The notes: generated by a model from the sequence alone, not told the origin. DNA of 42,584 nucleotides from an uncultured Oscillospiraceae bacterium (GCA_934565425.1 CAKTHW010000004.1:1-42584); one strand, 5' to 3'. Counted from the stretch's first letter, positions 1 through 7,737 are shown. Numbers and translations: made by a program.

Positions 1-23
1 GAACCTGACCGCTTCGACTTGGT

Positions 24-923
24 TCAAGCCTTGGCGATGGGATTGACGTGTACCATGCAATGTTTGACTGTGGGGAATTGCGCCTCGATCTGGTTGTGAA
101 CCTGTTCGGCGATGGCGTGGGCGGCGAACAGGGTCTGATTGCCATCGGCGGCGATCTCTACGTCTACATACAGCCGACTGCCAAACTGGCGGGTGCGCAG
201 CAGATCCAGCCGCAGCACGCCCTCCTGTGACCGGATGGTTTTTGCCATGGCGGATTCTACCTCCGGGTCGGCGGATTGATCCACCAGCTGCCGGACGGCG
301 CTCATGAAGATGTCATAGGAAGCCTTCAGGATGAACAGGCAGATGACCAAGCTGGCGATGGGATCCAAAATGGGCAGTCCCAGCTGTGCCCCAGCGATAC
401 CCACCAGGGAGCCGACGGAGGACAGCGCATCGGAACGGTGATGCCAGGCGTCCGCCATGAGGGCGGCGGAGTGGATTTTATCGGCAGCCTGGCGGGTGTA
501 CCAGAACATCCCCTCCTTGACCACAATGGACACAATGGCGGCGATGAGAGCCAGTACACCGGGCACTTGCAAGCCGCCGTAGTTGGCTGCCAGGATGCTG
601 CGGACGCCGGAGTAGCCGATGAACACACCGGTAGCGGCCAGCACCACCGCCAGCAGGATGGCGGCCACAGCCTCCAGCCGTTCGTGGCCGTACCGGTGGT
701 TGCCGTCCGCCTTCTTGCCGGAGATGCGGATACCCACCATGACGATGAGGGTGGAGAACACGTCCGAGGCGGAGTGGATGGCGTCGGAGACCATGGCGCT
801 GGAGTGGGCCAAAATACCGGCGGCCAGCTTGAAGGCGGTGAGGACGAAGTTGCCGATGATGGTGTTGCGGGAGACTTGCATGGCCAGATTGCCGTGGCTG
901 CTCTGGGCGCGGGGGGTAGTCAT
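24..923 (-). CDS. Cation diffusion facilitator (CDF) family metal efflux transporter
   Basis: A 299-residue membrane protein that probably exports divalent metal ions (Zn, Co, Ni, Fe or Mn; the metal cannot be told from sequence) by proton exchange. Seen: alternating hydrophobic segments from about residue 20 to 205, the family's acidic/His motif in the second helix (SDAIHSASD), a second HxxxD motif in the fifth helix (WHHRSDALSS), and a soluble C-terminal domain of about 80 residues ending in HCMVHVNP, typical of CDF proteins. The start was chosen at 923 because AAGGAGGT lies 8 bases upstream; longer forms run into the leader. The gene is preceded by a promoter and a terminator-like hairpin, suggesting control by attenuation. 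Confidence 0.9.
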   Translation of the reverse strand: MTTPRAQSSHGNLAMQVSRNTIIGNFVLTAFKLAAGILAHSSAMVSDAIHSASDVFSTLIVMVGIRISGKKADGNHRYGHERLEAVAAILLAVVLAATGVFIGYSGVRSILAANYGGLQVPGVLALIAAIVSIVVKEGMFWYTRQAADKIHSAALMADAWHHRSDALSSVGSLVGIAGAQLGLPILDPIASLVICLFILKASYDIFMSAVRQLVDQSADPEVESAMAKTIRSQEGVLRLDLLRTRQFGSRLYVDVEIAADGNQTLFAAHAIAEQVHNQIEAQFPTVKHCMVHVNPIAKA

Positions 924-960
924 AGAGAAGACCTCCTTTTTTGTTCCGTGAGAATAAAAA

Positions 961-1042
961 AATCTGTGGGACAGAGTGTGTCCCACAGATGTGAATCTGC
1001 TGCCTTGCGGCCCGGTTCCGAAGAACTTGAACGGATAAAGTT
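961..1042 (-). promoter_or_regulatory. Structured 5' leader with terminator hairpin ahead of the CDF gene (possible riboswitch/attenuator)
   Basis: Read on the minus strand, the leader has a GTTC-TTCG-GAAC tetraloop hairpin, a GCC-GCAA-GGC tetraloop hairpin, and then a perfect 11-bp stem (ATCTGTGGGAC/GTCCCACAGAT, positions 961-990 approximately) directly followed by a T run, i.e. an intrinsic terminator before the RBS. The 5' arm ATCTG can also pair with an upstream CAGAT, giving a mutually exclusive alternative. This arrangement is what a metal-sensing riboswitch would need, but the aptamer class was not identified. Confidence 0.55.
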
Positions 1043-1048
1043 TTCACT

Positions 1049-1077
1049 ACTTTATCATATGCACCGGCATCTGTCAA
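1049..1077 (-). promoter_or_regulatory. Sigma-A type promoter for the CDF gene
   Basis: Minus-strand TTGACA (1072-1077), 17-base spacer, and TAAAGT (1049-1054). Transcription would begin near 1042, giving a leader of about 120 bases. Confidence 0.55.
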
Positions 1078-1092
1078 TGTGCAAATGAAAAG

Positions 1093-1785
1093 TTAGGAAT
1101 TTTTTCGTTTCGCAATGTAATTTAAGATGAGCTGCTCGATACGATCCCCGTAGATCATCCCCACGATGAACAGCGCCGCGCCGATGATCAGCAGCGGGAT
1201 GGCCTTGGGGGAGAAGGAGAAGAGGGAGCTGCCAAAAATGCTGGCCACCAGCAGACCCCAGGGTCGGGTGAGCAGGGCGATGATGAAGAAGCGCCGGAAG
1301 GAGATGTCCGTGAGACCAGCCATGATGCACAGCAGGTCGTCGGGGAAGAGGGGGAAGAAGAAGGTCAGCGCCAGGAAGGTGTCCCGCTTCCGCTCCAGCA
1401 GGTCCAGATACTTGGGGGAGAGTTTTTGGCGGATGACCCGGTCAGCGAAATTCTTGCCCAGCGTCCGCGCCAACGTAAAGGTGGTGCAGGAGCCGAGGAC
1501 GACAGCCAACAGCGTGATGGGGAACCCCGGCCAGACCCCAAAGGCGGCGCCGCCTGCGGCGGCGATGATGTTGCTGGGGATGGGGGCGATGATGACGCTG
1601 CACAGCTGGAGACCGAAGAAGATGAGCTGAGACCAGGGGGTGTGAGAGGCTAAGTAGGCTTGCAGCTGCTCCACGTTCTTCAGTCTGTCCAGCAGCCCTG
1701 TCTGCCAAAGGGCGATGCAGAGGACGACCAGCACCAGGACGATGGCCAGCGCGGCCAACCATTTTTTTCTGTCTTTCTGAGACAT
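1093..1785 (-). CDS. TVP38/TMEM64 family (VTT/DedA-like) membrane protein
   Basis: A 230-residue integral membrane protein. Seen: an N-terminal hydrophobic helix after the basic MSQKDRKKW start, then the SNARE-associated/VTT-type core with IIAPIPSNIIAAAGGAAFG, a re-entrant-loop-like stretch, and FFPLFPDDLLCIMAGL followed by two further helices; the C-terminus is basic. Family members are proposed to act in lipid scrambling or envelope homeostasis; the substrate here is not known. The start at 1785 has AAGGAG 9 bases upstream. It ends about 40 bases before the CDF promoter and runs in the same direction, so the two genes may be partly cotranscribed. Confidence 0.85.
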   Translation of the reverse strand: MSQKDRKKWLAALAIVLVLVVLCIALWQTGLLDRLKNVEQLQAYLASHTPWSQLIFFGLQLCSVIIAPIPSNIIAAAGGAAFGVWPGFPITLLAVVLGSCTTFTLARTLGKNFADRVIRQKLSPKYLDLLERKRDTFLALTFFFPLFPDDLLCIMAGLTDISFRRFFIIALLTRPWGLLVASIFGSSLFSFSPKAIPLLIIGAALFIVGMIYGDRIEQLILNYIAKRKNS

Positions 1786-1931
1786 GACGTGGATCTCCTT
1801 ACGTTTGGGATTGTTACCAGTATAACCTGTGCTGATAAAAAGAGTCATAAGAGAATTTAAAAAAATCATGAAAGATTCGTGAATACTTTATTTATAGCAT
1901 ACCCTAAGGGAAAAGCCAACGGAAAACTGCC

Positions 1932-1960
1932 TGTACAAGGGACGGAAACGGAGGTATGAT
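1932..1960 (+). promoter_or_regulatory. Probable promoter of the alkyltransferase-like gene
   Basis: TGTACA (1932-1937), 17-base spacer, TATGAT (1955-1960). The -35 is weak. The rest of the interval 1786-1993 is AT-rich divergent promoter DNA without other structure that I can see. Confidence 0.4.
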
Positions 1961-1993
1961 AGACAAAAGCACAGAAAAAGGAGGGGACAGACC

Positions 1994-2302
1994 ATGAAAG
2001 CCGTGTTAGACGACGCCTTCGCCTACGCCGTCCTGTCCATCGTGGAGGAGATACCAGTCGGCACCGTGGCTACCTACGGCCAGATCGCCCGGCTCATGGG
2101 ACGGGAGAAGAACGCCCGCCTGGTGGCGCGGGTCTTGTCCCACGCCCAGCAGTACGGGCAGTTCCCCTGTCACCGGGTGGTCAACCACGCCGGACGGCTG
2201 GCACCAGGTTGGCCGGAGCAGGCGGCGCTGCTGGCGGAGGAGGGCGTGGCGTGTAAGGATGAGGGCCACGTGGATCTAAAACGGTATCAGTGGCAGTGTT
2301 GA
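1994..2302 (+). CDS. MGMT-type methylated-DNA--cysteine methyltransferase domain protein (short form)
   Basis: 102 residues corresponding only to the C-terminal DNA-binding/active-site domain of O6-alkylguanine-DNA alkyltransferase. Seen: the helix-turn-helix segment VATYGQIARLMG near residue 26, and the acceptor motif PCHRVVN with the reactive cysteine near residue 57. Alkyltransferase-like (ATL) proteins replace this cysteine with Trp; it is kept here, so either alkyl transfer or lesion recognition feeding nucleotide excision repair is possible. The N-terminal domain of classical Ogt is absent, which is usual for this small subfamily. A strong terminator follows. Confidence 0.85.
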   Translation: MKAVLDDAFAYAVLSIVEEIPVGTVATYGQIARLMGREKNARLVARVLSHAQQYGQFPCHRVVNHAGRLAPGWPEQAALLAEEGVACKDEGHVDLKRYQWQC

Positions 2303-2320
2303 GGATAAATAGTATAGAGG

Positions 2321-2360
2321 GCACACCCCATCACAGGACTGTGATGGGGTGTGCTTTTTT
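2321..2360 (+). terminator. Intrinsic terminator after the alkyltransferase-like gene
   Basis: A stem of about 15 bp (GCACACCCCATCACAG pairing across a short loop with GTGATGGGGTGTGC) followed by six T residues. Confidence 0.9.
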
Positions 2361-2424
2361 CCAAACGAAGAAGTAAATGGAAGAAAAGGATGTTAAAGGA
2401 TTTGAAATGTAAACTGGCAGTAGT

Positions 2425-2455
2425 TAGACAACCCCCCGGGGGTGCGTGGTATAAT
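2425..2455 (+). promoter_or_regulatory. Promoter of the four-gene operon with a palindromic long spacer
   Basis: TAGACA (2425-2430) and TATAAT (2450-2455) are separated by 19 bases. The spacer begins with the palindrome ACCCCCCGGGGGT (2431-2443). A 19-20 base spacer containing a dyad is the layout of MerR-family-activated promoters, but no regulator gene is adjacent. Confidence 0.45.
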
Positions 2456-2509
2456 TCTAGATGAAAGTTCAGTCCATGCGGTATTTATAAGATACGGAAG
2501 GAATGGCAC

Positions 2510-3268
2510 ATGAAGAAGTTCAAAAAAAGAAGAAGGAAAAAAATGTGTAGAGGCCGGCCGAAGGGGGTACGTTTTGTGGTCTGGCTGAAAATGGCGATCA
2601 TTGGTAGTATCGATGGTGCCCGTGGTCTCCCCAGGGCAGAGGCAGATGCCGGTTACCTTTCCCCTCATATGGCCAAGACGGCTTATGCTTACGCAGAGTT
2701 CAATGCCCGTGTGTGGGGGGATCTCCAGCTGGAGCACGAAGAAACGTTCGCAGCGCTCTCCAATCTGATGGATGTCATCACCCAGGATAAGCTCAGGCTG
2801 AGCACTGCAAACGAGCGCCTCCAAGCAGCGCTGCATCAGGAACCGGATCGCACCCGCCACTATGGCGAAGAGGAGATTACGGAGAGCGAAGTGGCGCAGC
2901 GTCGCAGACGGGAGCAGCAGAAGCGGCTCGTACCTTATCGTAGGGCTGTAGCCAGCCTGGAAGACAAGCTGGCAGAGGCAATGGAGCGGTTCATTGCCCA
3001 GTACAGCGAAGTGACCGAGGCGGAGCACACTACTGCTTTGATGTGTGAACGGGTGCAGAAGCATCTGGGGCAGCAGATCTCTATCTACTGGAATTATGTG
3101 GTGTGGAGGCACCCTAAGCGCAACCAGCTGCCGGCCGCTCCGCCTGCTGTAACGTTCCACAATATTGGTGAAGAAATTTACCTTCAGCATCATGCAGCTG
3201 TCCGCGCGAAGATGGATGCATTTCGTCGTAGTCTGCATGGGGATAAAAAGACGGAGGTGACGGACTGA
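2510..3268 (+). CDS. Unknown protein, operon gene 1: basic N-terminus and coiled coil
   Basis: 252 residues, family not recognised. Seen: a very basic N-terminus (KKFKKRRRKK), one modestly hydrophobic stretch near residue 24-34 that is too short and mixed to be a clear membrane helix, a long charged helical middle (about 70-165) with coiled-coil character, and a C-terminal segment with aromatic residues (ISIYWNYVVWRHP). The start has AAGGAA 6 bases upstream; Met12 is an alternative. The 3' end carries GGAGGTGA, the ribosome binding site of gene 2, and the genes abut (TGA then ATG), so they are translationally coupled. Its function must be inferred from the membrane and lipoprotein partners downstream. 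Confidence 0.75.
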   Translation: MKKFKKRRRKKMCRGRPKGVRFVVWLKMAIIGSIDGARGLPRAEADAGYLSPHMAKTAYAYAEFNARVWGDLQLEHEETFAALSNLMDVITQDKLRLSTANERLQAALHQEPDRTRHYGEEEITESEVAQRRRREQQKRLVPYRRAVASLEDKLAEAMERFIAQYSEVTEAEHTTALMCERVQKHLGQQISIYWNYVVWRHPKRNQLPAAPPAVTFHNIGEEIYLQHHAAVRAKMDAFRRSLHGDKKTEVTD

Positions 3269-3721
3269 ATGTTCAACAAGAAGCGCAGGAAGAAGGCCCT
3301 CTTCAGGGCCGTCGATGACACCCGGGTGCCGATGTATGATTTTCGTTTGCGGACGACCATCATGGGCGTGGAGGACTGCCGTGCTGTCGCATATCAGATC
3401 TATCCCAAATTGAGGGAGGAGGAGATGCTGCCTTTGCTGGAGAAGCACCTTCAGCAGCTCTTTGCAGGAGAGGTAGATTCCGCCAATGCCAATCTCTTGG
3501 ACGCCTTGATCTTCTCTGCAGCCAGGGAGGCGATCCCGGTCCTTCAGGTGCAGAGGAATGCTCACGTAGATACGCTCCACAGGATCATCGCTCGCCGGAA
3601 GGCGGACTATGCGGACATCGCCAGACTGAAGGCGGCGAGAGAAAGGGAGTACGATGAGTTGCAGGCAGACTATGAAAACGTTTGTGCAATGATGGAAAAG
3701 ATTGGGAAGGTGCACGAATGA
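3269..3721 (+). CDS. Unknown protein, operon gene 2: small basic/coiled-coil protein
   Basis: 150 residues, family not recognised. Like gene 1 it opens with a basic cluster (FNKKRRKK); the middle contains a predicted helical region (EEEMLPLLEKHLQQLF), and residues of about 100-145 form a charged heptad-like helix (DIARLKAAREREYDELQADY). No signal peptide or membrane helix is seen. It overlaps gene 3 by 4 bases (ATGA), so coupled translation and a shared complex are likely. The shared basic start suggests genes 1 and 2 may both contact membrane lipid, nucleic acid or the same partner; this is inference. Confidence 0.75.
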   Translation: MFNKKRRKKALFRAVDDTRVPMYDFRLRTTIMGVEDCRAVAYQIYPKLREEEMLPLLEKHLQQLFAGEVDSANANLLDALIFSAAREAIPVLQVQRNAHVDTLHRIIARRKADYADIARLKAAREREYDELQADYENVCAMMEKIGKVHE

Positions 3722-4569
3722 AAAAAGATAGCTTTCTGAAGTTCGACAAGATGGGCGAATTTCGCTATGAAAGGCTGAATGACCATAATAATGTTCGCTT
3801 CAAAGCGGATGACCCGATGGATAACCCTGTCATCCCGTACCTCATTATGCTCTTCTGCGCAATCATTGATCTGTCGGTCTTTTACGGATTTTTCCAGAAA
3901 ATTTCCTATGACAGTGACACGCTCCAGATCATTCAGACGGGCGCTATGCTGTTCGCTTTTGATGTGATTCCCATTTATTTGGGGATCCATCTTAAAAAGC
4001 TGCGCTGCAATATGGAGAAAAAGAGTTTCATGATCTGGCTGGGCGTGGGCGTTTGTCTGCTGGGGGTGATTTTGAATATTGTCCTCCGGATTATCACGGT
4101 AGATCTTACCATCCCGGACGACGGGGAGAAGAGCATGGCTTTGGCGATGGAAGTGTTCGGTATTATTGGACCGGTGATCACGTCCGCTGGGTCGTTTTAC
4201 AGTTCCTACCAGTGTTGCCATCCACTCAAGACCCGCCAGCGCCGGCTGGCAAAGGCGATGACCGTGAAACTGGATGAGATCCGTCGTCTGGAAGCGATGA
4301 TGAGCGAGTACGAGGCCGAGGAGCAGTTGGAAGACCGGCTGATGGAGGATGACCGGGAACAGATGGAAAATATGAAGCGCCTTTATCGGGCGAAAGTCCT
4401 GTACTACTGCGACTGGGTGCGTCAGCGCCTCAAGGAGCACTTGGGGGATCCTACCTCAAACAACGCCCTCTCCAAGCAGGCATGCATCACACTCCTCCAG
4501 CAATTGGATGAGGAGATGGCGGCCTTTGAGAATATGACGACTAGCATGTCCCAAAATTCTGGGGAATAA
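3718..4569 (+). CDS. Unknown protein, operon gene 3: four-helix membrane protein with cytoplasmic coiled coil
   Basis: 283 residues. Seen: about 38 polar N-terminal residues, four hydrophobic segments at roughly 38-59, 68-92, 102-126 and 138-165, then a soluble C-terminal region of about 115 residues, strongly charged and helical (RRLEAMMSEYEAEEQLED), predicted to lie inside the cell. This four-helix plus cytoplasmic helical tail layout is loosely like MotA/ExbB/ZorA stator proteins, but no MotA signature residues were identified, so homology is not claimed. The start at 3718 overlaps the preceding stop. It is followed after 15 bases by the lipoprotein gene. Confidence 0.8.
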   Translation: MKKDSFLKFDKMGEFRYERLNDHNNVRFKADDPMDNPVIPYLIMLFCAIIDLSVFYGFFQKISYDSDTLQIIQTGAMLFAFDVIPIYLGIHLKKLRCNMEKKSFMIWLGVGVCLLGVILNIVLRIITVDLTIPDDGEKSMALAMEVFGIIGPVITSAGSFYSSYQCCHPLKTRQRRLAKAMTVKLDEIRRLEAMMSEYEAEEQLEDRLMEDDREQMENMKRLYRAKVLYYCDWVRQRLKEHLGDPTSNNALSKQACITLLQQLDEEMAAFENMTTSMSQNSGE

Positions 4570-4584
4570 GTAAGGAGGAATGAC

Positions 4585-5820
4585 ATGAGAAAAATCCTGT
4601 GTATCGTTAGCGCTCTGGCGCTGATGCTCGCGCTCACTGCCTGCGGTGGCAGCCCCAATGGCTCAGAAGAAGCGGCCCCTACGGAAGAGAAGGCTGCCGT
4701 CTGTTATGTGGTTGGCAATACGGCCTGTAGCAAGGGATTGAACTACGAAAGCCAGTTGGTGGAGGACAACGTCTATTCCACCATTCGGAATTATGGGTAT
4801 ATTAGCGTCATCCGAGTAGATGGCGCTCCCGAGGTGGTGTTTGAGAAAGACTACAATATCGAAGAGCGGTTCAAAAGCGCTGCCAAAACCCGCCTGGATA
4901 TGGACGCACGCAAGAAGACCGAAAAATTCCAGGAGACACTGCATACGGTAGTGGCGGAGCAGGATGAGACAGACTACTTGAAGGCACTCCAGCTGGCGGT
5001 TCGCACCCTGTCCTCTCTGAAGAGGTACGACTCGAAGACCATCGTCGTGCTGGGCACAGGGCTGAGCACGTCGGGGGTGTTCAGCTTTCGGAATAATCTG
5101 ATTTCGGCTCAGCCGGAGGATTTGGTCAAGATGCTGAAGGAGCGGGAAGCGCTGCCGGACTTCTCTGGTATGACTGTATACTGGCAAAATATGGGTGACG
5201 TGGCAGCGCCCCAGGAGGAACTCTCTGACGCCCAGCTTAACAGGTTGAAAGCCATCTGGCAAGCAATCGTGGAGGCGGGCAACGGCAAGTTTGAACTGGA
5301 CAAGAGCGCTCCCCAAAAGGTAGATGGCAGCGCGGATTACCCCAACGTTACACCGGTCGAGCTTCCGGATGATGTACCCATCGTAAATGAGGACAGCAGC
5401 AAGGATCTGCTCAAGACTACCTATGTGCTCCCAGAAAACCAGGTTGGCTTCGTCGAAGACGAAGCCACCTATCTGCATCCGGAACAGGTTGTGAAAATCC
5501 TTCAGCCTATCGCGGAATATGTGCGAGACAACCGTGTCCAGATCCTGATCTGCGGGACCATCGCAGGGGATACAGAGACACCTCAGGGGCTGGAGCTGAG
5601 CAAGCAGCGTGCCCTGACTGTGAAGAAGACGCTGCAGGAATTGCAGGTGCCGGAGAACTGGATGACCACCATTGGGCTTGGCTGTCACGACCCCTGGCAT
5701 ATCACTGGGTTGGCGTATGAAGAGCCGGCATCGGTGATGAATCGGAAGGTCGTGCTACTTCGGGCGGAATCAGATACGGCAAAGGAGATCCTCCGGGGGC
5801 AATCCAAGACGAAAGGTTAA
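4585..5820 (+). CDS. Lipoprotein with OmpA-like C-terminal domain, operon gene 4
   Basis: 411 residues, exported and lipid-anchored. Seen: a type II signal peptide with lipobox LTAC (Cys20), a Gly/Ser/Glu linker, a middle domain of about 50-235 with a Rossmann-like strand and Ser-rich loop (KTIVVLGTGLSTSG, residues 151-164) that resembles a vWA-type fold, and an OmpA-like peptidoglycan-binding domain from about 285 to 395 (LSKQRALTVKKTLQEL, then VMNRKVVLL). OmpA-like domains are uncommon in Gram-positive bacteria. A perfect AAGGAGG precedes the start. With gene 3 in the membrane, it could tie a membrane complex to the cell wall. Confidence 0.85.
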   Translation: MRKILCIVSALALMLALTACGGSPNGSEEAAPTEEKAAVCYVVGNTACSKGLNYESQLVEDNVYSTIRNYGYISVIRVDGAPEVVFEKDYNIEERFKSAAKTRLDMDARKKTEKFQETLHTVVAEQDETDYLKALQLAVRTLSSLKRYDSKTIVVLGTGLSTSGVFSFRNNLISAQPEDLVKMLKEREALPDFSGMTVYWQNMGDVAAPQEELSDAQLNRLKAIWQAIVEAGNGKFELDKSAPQKVDGSADYPNVTPVELPDDVPIVNEDSSKDLLKTTYVLPENQVGFVEDEATYLHPEQVVKILQPIAEYVRDNRVQILICGTIAGDTETPQGLELSKQRALTVKKTLQELQVPENWMTTIGLGCHDPWHITGLAYEEPASVMNRKVVLLRAESDTAKEILRGQSKTKG

Positions 5821-5871
5821 TATGGTGTCGCATAAAAATGTAAAAAACGCCGCTATTTTTCAGACATAAAA

Positions 5872-5954
5872 TCCAATCGACTGCCCCACAGCACTGGGCA
5901 AGATTGGACAGCCAAAGCCGCCGAACATTGGCAGCGAGGCGGACGCTTTTTTTT
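5872..5954 (+). terminator. Structured intergenic element ending in a T run
   Basis: The 198-base gap before spoIVB contains a stem TCCAATC/GATTGGA (5872-5878/5902-5908) with an inner TGCCC/GGGCA pairing, then a second stem CCGCC/GGCGG (5918-5922/5938-5942), then eight T residues (5947-5954). It most likely terminates the four-gene operon; a regulatory RNA is a weaker possibility. A small TGCGCG/CGCGCA hairpin follows at 5978-5992. Confidence 0.5.
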
Positions 5955-6018
5955 GTCCCCATCGGTCATATTAACCTTGCGCGCAACGCGCAGGAGAAGT
6001 GAAGCGGGGGAATTTGAT

Positions 6019-7089
6019 ATGAAAGAGGGAAAGCGAGTATGGAATTGGCTGTTATTTTTTGTCTGCGCAGCGGTGCTCACCGTGGGGCTGGTGACCCAGG
6101 CCGCCTGCGCCCGGAGTATCCTTGACCAACCGGCGGTGTCCTGTGCTGGCGATAATGGGGCGGAGAAGACCCTGATCCCAGTGGGACGGACGGTAGGCAT
6201 CAAGCTCTTTTCCAAAGGCGTCATGGTGGTGGCGCTGTCTGAAATCCAGACCACAGAGGGGAGCGTGTGGCCGGCCAAGCAGTGCGGTCTGCAAGAGGGG
6301 GACATCATCACCGAAATTGAAAACCAGCCGGTGAACTCCATTGACGAGGTGGCCAAAGCGGTGCGCAAGAACGGCGGCCACGCCATGGCCATCCAGGCGC
6401 TGCGGGACGGGCGTCAGATGGAGGTGACGGCGGAGGCGGTGCCCTGCATGGCGGACGGCAGCTATAAGCTGGGTGCGTGGCTCCGGGACTCTATGGCGGG
6501 CATCGGCACGGTGACCTACTATGACCCGGAGAAGCAGGTCTTTGCCGCCCTGGGTCACGGCATCAACGACATCGACACCGGCCTGCTGGTGCCCATCCGC
6601 TCCGGCGGCATCATGTCCTCGTCGGTGTCCGCGGTCATCAAAGGGCAAAAATCCCAGCCTGGTCAGCTCCACGGCACCTTCGACCTGACCCACGACATTG
6701 GCACCCTGTATGCCAACAGCGACTGCGGCGTTTTGGGTTCTGCCCAGCCCGAGGTCTTCCCTGGGGAAGCAGTTCCCGTGGCCAAGCGGAGCGCCGTCCG
6801 GACGGGCGCGGCAGTCATCCGCTGCAACGTGGATGGGGAACAGGTGGAAGAGTATTCTGTGGAAATTTTGCGGATTTATCCGGAGCTGGGCGACCACACC
6901 CGGAATCTGCTCCTCCAGGTCAACGACAAGCGACTGCTGGAGCAGACCGGCGGCATTGTACAGGGCATGAGCGGCTCGCCTATCTTGCAGGACGGCAAGC
7001 TGGTGGGTGCAGTGACCCACGTGCTGCTCAACGACCCCACCCGGGGGTACGGTATCTTCGTGGAAAATATGCTGGATGCGGTGTCATGA
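6019..7089 (+). CDS. spoIVB: SpoIVB peptidase, sporulation signalling protease (S55)
   Basis: 356 residues. In spore formers SpoIVB is secreted from the forespore into the intermembrane space and cleaves SpoIVFA, triggering pro-sigma-K processing. Seen: an N-terminal membrane/signal segment (residues 7-27), a PDZ domain at about 60-140 (CGLQEGDIITEIENQPV), and an S55 peptidase domain with the His region LGHGIND and the nucleophile motif QGMSGSPILQDGKLVGAVTHV-like segment near the C-terminus. Length is slightly below that of Bacillus SpoIVB (about 425) because the N-terminal spacer is short. In many Firmicutes spo0A follows; here it does not. A strong terminator follows. Confidence 0.92.
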   Translation: MKEGKRVWNWLLFFVCAAVLTVGLVTQAACARSILDQPAVSCAGDNGAEKTLIPVGRTVGIKLFSKGVMVVALSEIQTTEGSVWPAKQCGLQEGDIITEIENQPVNSIDEVAKAVRKNGGHAMAIQALRDGRQMEVTAEAVPCMADGSYKLGAWLRDSMAGIGTVTYYDPEKQVFAALGHGINDIDTGLLVPIRSGGIMSSSVSAVIKGQKSQPGQLHGTFDLTHDIGTLYANSDCGVLGSAQPEVFPGEAVPVAKRSAVRTGAAVIRCNVDGEQVEEYSVEILRIYPELGDHTRNLLLQVNDKRLLEQTGGIVQGMSGSPILQDGKLVGAVTHVLLNDPTRGYGIFVENMLDAVS

Positions 7090-7093
7090 ACGA

Positions 7094-7121
7094 AAGGCGG
7101 GGGATTGCCCCCGCCTTTTTT
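7094..7121 (+). terminator. Terminator after spoIVB
   Basis: GGCGGGGG-ATTG-CCCCCGCC stem followed by six T residues. Confidence 0.92.
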
Positions 7122-7155
7122 ATCGACTATAATCAAAGAAAAGGGAGGTGAGCTT

Positions 7156-7713
7156 ATGGCTAAGAAAAATATCTCGGTATACCTCAGTTTCCTGTTGCGC
7201 CACAGACCGGAGACCATCCATTTGGCGATGGACAAGCACGGTTGGGTCTCGGTGGAGGAGTTGATTCAAGGGGTCAACGAAGCGGGAAAGTATCAGTTGG
7301 ATTTGGAAAAGCTGGAGGACATCGTAGCCCAGGACAGCAAGGGACGCTACCGGTTCAACGGGGACCATTCCAAGATCAAGGCGTGCCAGGGGCATTCCAT
7401 CCCGTGGGTGGAGCCGGAGTTGGAGTATCTTGCCCCGCCGGAATTTTTGTATCATGGCACGACGACGGACGCTGTTGAAAAAATCAGGAAGAGCGGAGCC
7501 ATCAGCAAGATGAGCCGGCACGCAGTCCATCTCCAAGCCGACCCGGAGAAGGCGTGGCAGTCGGCAGTCCGCTGGCACCGGACGCCGGTGGTGCTGAAGA
7601 TTGACGCCCAAAAGATGGGTGACGCTGGATTTGTGTTCGGAAAGACCGAGAACGATGTCTGGTGTACCGAGTCGGTGCCGGTGGAATATATCGTGGAGTA
7701 CATCACAGATTGA
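7156..7713 (+). CDS. kptA: RNA 2'-phosphotransferase (KptA/Tpt1 family)
   Basis: 185 residues. The family transfers an internal RNA 2'-phosphate to NAD+, giving ADP-ribose 1'',2''-cyclic phosphate; in eukaryotes it finishes tRNA splicing, while the bacterial role is unsettled. Seen: the N-terminal winged-helix-like part with SVYLSFLLRHRPE and the following DKHGWVSVEEL, and the ADP-ribosyltransferase-like half with LYHGTTTDAVEKI, HAVHLQADPEKAW and a C-terminal VWCTESVPVEYI. The conserved Arg-His pair (LRHRP) is present. The start has GGAGGTG 5 bases upstream. Length is that of the family. Confidence 0.92.
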   Translation: MAKKNISVYLSFLLRHRPETIHLAMDKHGWVSVEELIQGVNEAGKYQLDLEKLEDIVAQDSKGRYRFNGDHSKIKACQGHSIPWVEPELEYLAPPEFLYHGTTTDAVEKIRKSGAISKMSRHAVHLQADPEKAWQSAVRWHRTPVVLKIDAQKMGDAGFVFGKTENDVWCTESVPVEYIVEYITD

Positions 7714-7737
7714 CAGAACAAAAACCCCTAGTATAAT
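7710..7737 (+). promoter_or_regulatory. Promoter of the FadR-type regulator gene
   Basis: TTGACA (7710-7715) with a 16-base spacer and TATAAT (7732-7737). The -35 overlaps the stop codon of kptA. Confidence 0.65.

Noticed and set aside
276..1088. 270-codon plus-strand frame over the CDF gene
   Set aside because: Antisense shadow of a well-supported transporter; no RBS or domain.
2510..5820. Calling the four-gene module Zorya or a flagellar stator
   Set aside because: There is no helicase (ZorC/D), no MotA signature and no Asp-containing MotB helix; only the general layout is similar.
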